Assembly: GCF_036826855.1 (NCBI RefSeq)
Contig: NZ_CP104578.1
Location: 5,181,501 to 5,245,500, forward strand
DNA: 64,000 bases
DNA from: Streptomyces sp. SJL17-4
Lineage (GTDB): Bacteria; Actinomycetota; Actinomycetes; Streptomycetales; Streptomycetaceae
Direction of reading: 5' to 3'
Part shown: piece after piece, positions 62,636-64,000 of the stretch
How positions within the stretch are numbered: the first letter of the stretch is position 1
Layout of the letters: each line of letters begins with the position of its first letter
Position numbers and translations under genes: made by a program
The notes under the pieces: generated by a model
What the model was told of the DNA's origin: nothing
Databases searched by the model: none
What the model saw: the letters and a program-made list of their open reading frames with translations, nothing else

Positions 62636-63855
62636 CGCGACCTGCCGGGGACCATCGACGGCCGCGCCGGGCGGATCCCGGCGCCGCGCAGCACGGCGAG
62701 GGCCTCGGCCGCGCGGCGCGGGTCCACCGGCAGGGCGTGCCGGGCGAACCAGGCGGCCGGTTCCGGCGCGGGGGAGGGGTCGGTGAAGGCCTCGCCCGCG
62801 TAGCTGTCGAGCGGCGGGTCGTAGAGGTAGCCGGTGGTGATCCGGCGCCGGGCGAGTGCGGCGACGGCCGCGTCCCGGTCCTCGACGAGCAGCGGCACCC
62901 GGTAGAGCGGCTGCGGCGCGCCGGCCGGGGACTCCTCCGGCACACCGCCCGGGAACACCTCCGCCGTGCCGTACTCGGCGGCCAGGAGCAGGGCGGTGCC
63001 CTCCCGGTGGGCGTCGAGGACCTCGTCGAGCCGGGCGAACCTGCGGGTGGTGCGGCGGAGCCGCCCGGCGCCGGGCCGCAGCCGGTAGTCGTGCATGTCG
63101 ACCCGGACCCAGGAGTGGAAGGGTTCGAGCGCGGGCGCCGCCGTGAGGGCCCGGGCCAGCTCCTCGGCGCGCAGCGGCATCCGGATCTCCTCCCGCTCTT
63201 CGAGGCCGAGCCGCCGGACGGCGGCCCGCGCGGCCCCGACCAGGCGCAGTCCGCGCAGGGTGGCCTCGGCGTACGGCCGGAGCAGGTAGGCGAGTTCGGC
63301 GGTGGGACGGGCCGGGTGCAGCAACGCGTCGCGGGCGGCGGCGAGTTCCCCGCGCAGCGCCGGGTCGGCGAGGGCGAGGAAGCCGCCGGTCTTGGCGCCG
63401 GTGTGCTTCGAGAGGCTGAAGACGGACGCCTCGCCGTACGTGCCGACCGGGCGCCCGCCGACGCTGGAGCCGATCGCGTGGGCCGCGTCCTCGATCAGCG
63501 GGATGCCGAGCCGGTCGCAGTGGCCCCGCAGCTCGGGAGCCGGGTCGGGGTTCCCGTACAGATTGGTGGTGAGGACGGCGGAGAGGTCCCCCCAGACGGA
63601 CTCGGGCACGGCGGCCGGGTCGATCGAGCCGTCCCGGGGATCGAGCGGCGCCTGTACGGGGCGGAGCCCGGCGGCGAGGACGACGAAGAAGATGACGTCG
63701 TCGTTGACCGGCGACATGAGGACCTTGCCGCCGGGTTCGCACCAGTGGCGCAGTGCCAGATAGAGACCGAGGCGGCACGACGGCACATAGAGGCACTCCC
63801 TGCCCCCGAGCCTGCCGCGCATGCGGTCTTCCAGTTCCGCGTACGCAGAAACCAT
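62632..63855 (-). CDS. DegT/DnrJ/EryC1/StrS-type aminotransferase
   Basis: 407 residues from ATG 63855 (GGGGGGAA upstream). PLP fold with ECLYVPSCRLGLYLALRHW, DDVIFFVVLAAGLRPVQAPLDPRDGSID, the cofactor Asp in LIEDAAHAIGSS and the Lys in SVFSLSKHTGAKTGGFLAL. It would aminate a keto-sugar nucleotide for the polymer. The catalytic Lys lies in SKHTG rather than the common KxLTTG-type context, so a non-transaminating member is possible. Overlaps the flippase gene. 63856-64000 shows nothing more. Confidence 0.82.
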   Translation of the reverse strand: MVSAYAELEDRMRGRLGGRECLYVPSCRLGLYLALRHWCEPGGKVLMSPVNDDVIFFVVLAAGLRPVQAPLDPRDGSIDPAAVPESVWGDLSAVLTTNLYGNPDPAPELRGHCDRLGIPLIEDAAHAIGSSVGGRPVGTYGEASVFSLSKHTGAKTGGFLALADPALRGELAAARDALLHPARPTAELAYLLRPYAEATLRGLRLVGAARAAVRRLGLEEREEIRMPLRAEELARALTAAPALEPFHSWVRVDMHDYRLRPGAGRLRRTTRRFARLDEVLDAHREGTALLLAAEYGTAEVFPGGVPEESPAGAPQPLYRVPLLVEDRDAAVAALARRRITTGYLYDPPLDSYAGEAFTDPSPAPEPAAWFARHALPVDPRRAAEALAVLRGAGIRPARPSMVPGRSR

Positions 63856-64000
63856 GTGATTCCCCCCTGAACCCCCGGGCTCAATGTGGCCCATTCCGGA
63901 CGCCGCGTCAACAAGGCCTCGCGGCCGTGCGGTTGGCCGTACGGGCTACCGCGGGAGAGGGCTCGGGACGTGGCGCGCGGAAGGGCCCGTCACGGGTCGA

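Overview
The window is chromosomal DNA of a Streptomyces species. It has very high G+C with strong third-position G/C bias, many GTG starts, ATGA/GTGA gene overlaps, lipobox and Ala/Pro-rich surface proteins, Rpf-type muralytic proteins and a gene for tRNA-Leu(UAA), which is bldA. From memory, the order rpf, rpf, eno, divIC, DUF501, ppx, ndh, cfa and the hut genes matches the core region around SCO3040-SCO3110 of S. coelicolor read in reverse. I see no insertion sequence, prophage, CRISPR array or rRNA operon.

Layout. 1-5.8 kb: the end of an N-6 DNA methylase, a membrane protein coupled to a Ser/Thr kinase, a small secreted-type protein, and an ECF sigma factor with a membrane anti-sigma-like partner and an Ala/Pro-rich exported protein. 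6-13.6 kb: small metabolism and regulation (PucR-type regulator and esterase, serine hydrolase, F420/FMN-type oxidoreductase, a VOC protein divergent from a TetR regulator across two operators, small conserved proteins). 13.5-17.3 kb: YfhO-type membrane protein divergent from a polyprenyl-phosphate glycosyltransferase. 17.4-21.7 kb: SurA-like lipoprotein, mazG, globin-reductase and a cytochrome P450. 21.9-27.8 kb: two Rpf proteins, the second behind a ydaO (c-di-AMP) riboswitch, then the eno-divIC-DUF501-ppx operon. 27.8-34.5 kb: a regulatory intergenic region with a Rex-like site, ndh, cfa and an ABC exporter of the FtsX/MacB type. 34.9 kb: bldA. 35-42 kb: Bax inhibitor-like protein, small proteins, thiolase, SGNH hydrolase and cystathionine beta-synthase. 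42-45.8 kb: RpiR regulator, then a four-gene operon encoding three Roadblock/LC7-like proteins and one DUF4388-like protein, and a SRPBCC protein. 45.8-52.7 kb: a PLP decarboxylase divergent from the histidine utilisation operon hutU-(M20 amidohydrolase)-hutF-hutI. 53.3-63.9 kb: a surface-polysaccharide type cluster (FemAB/CelD-like acyltransferase, GT2, polysaccharide deacetylase, large GT-C-like membrane protein, GH26-type hydrolase, flippase, DegT-type aminotransferase).

How genes work together. hutU, hutI and hutF give the HutF branch of histidine degradation, and the M20 enzyme between them is the obvious candidate for the missing N-formylglutamate deformylase. The rpf-eno-divIC block joins cell-wall remodelling, glycolysis and division. 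The polysaccharide block is led by a promoter whose -10 box is covered by a perfect inverted repeat. A recurrent feature is short tandem repeats placed directly 3' of stop codons. The most interesting uncharacterised unit is the Roadblock operon, which has no GTPase or sensor kinase next to it.
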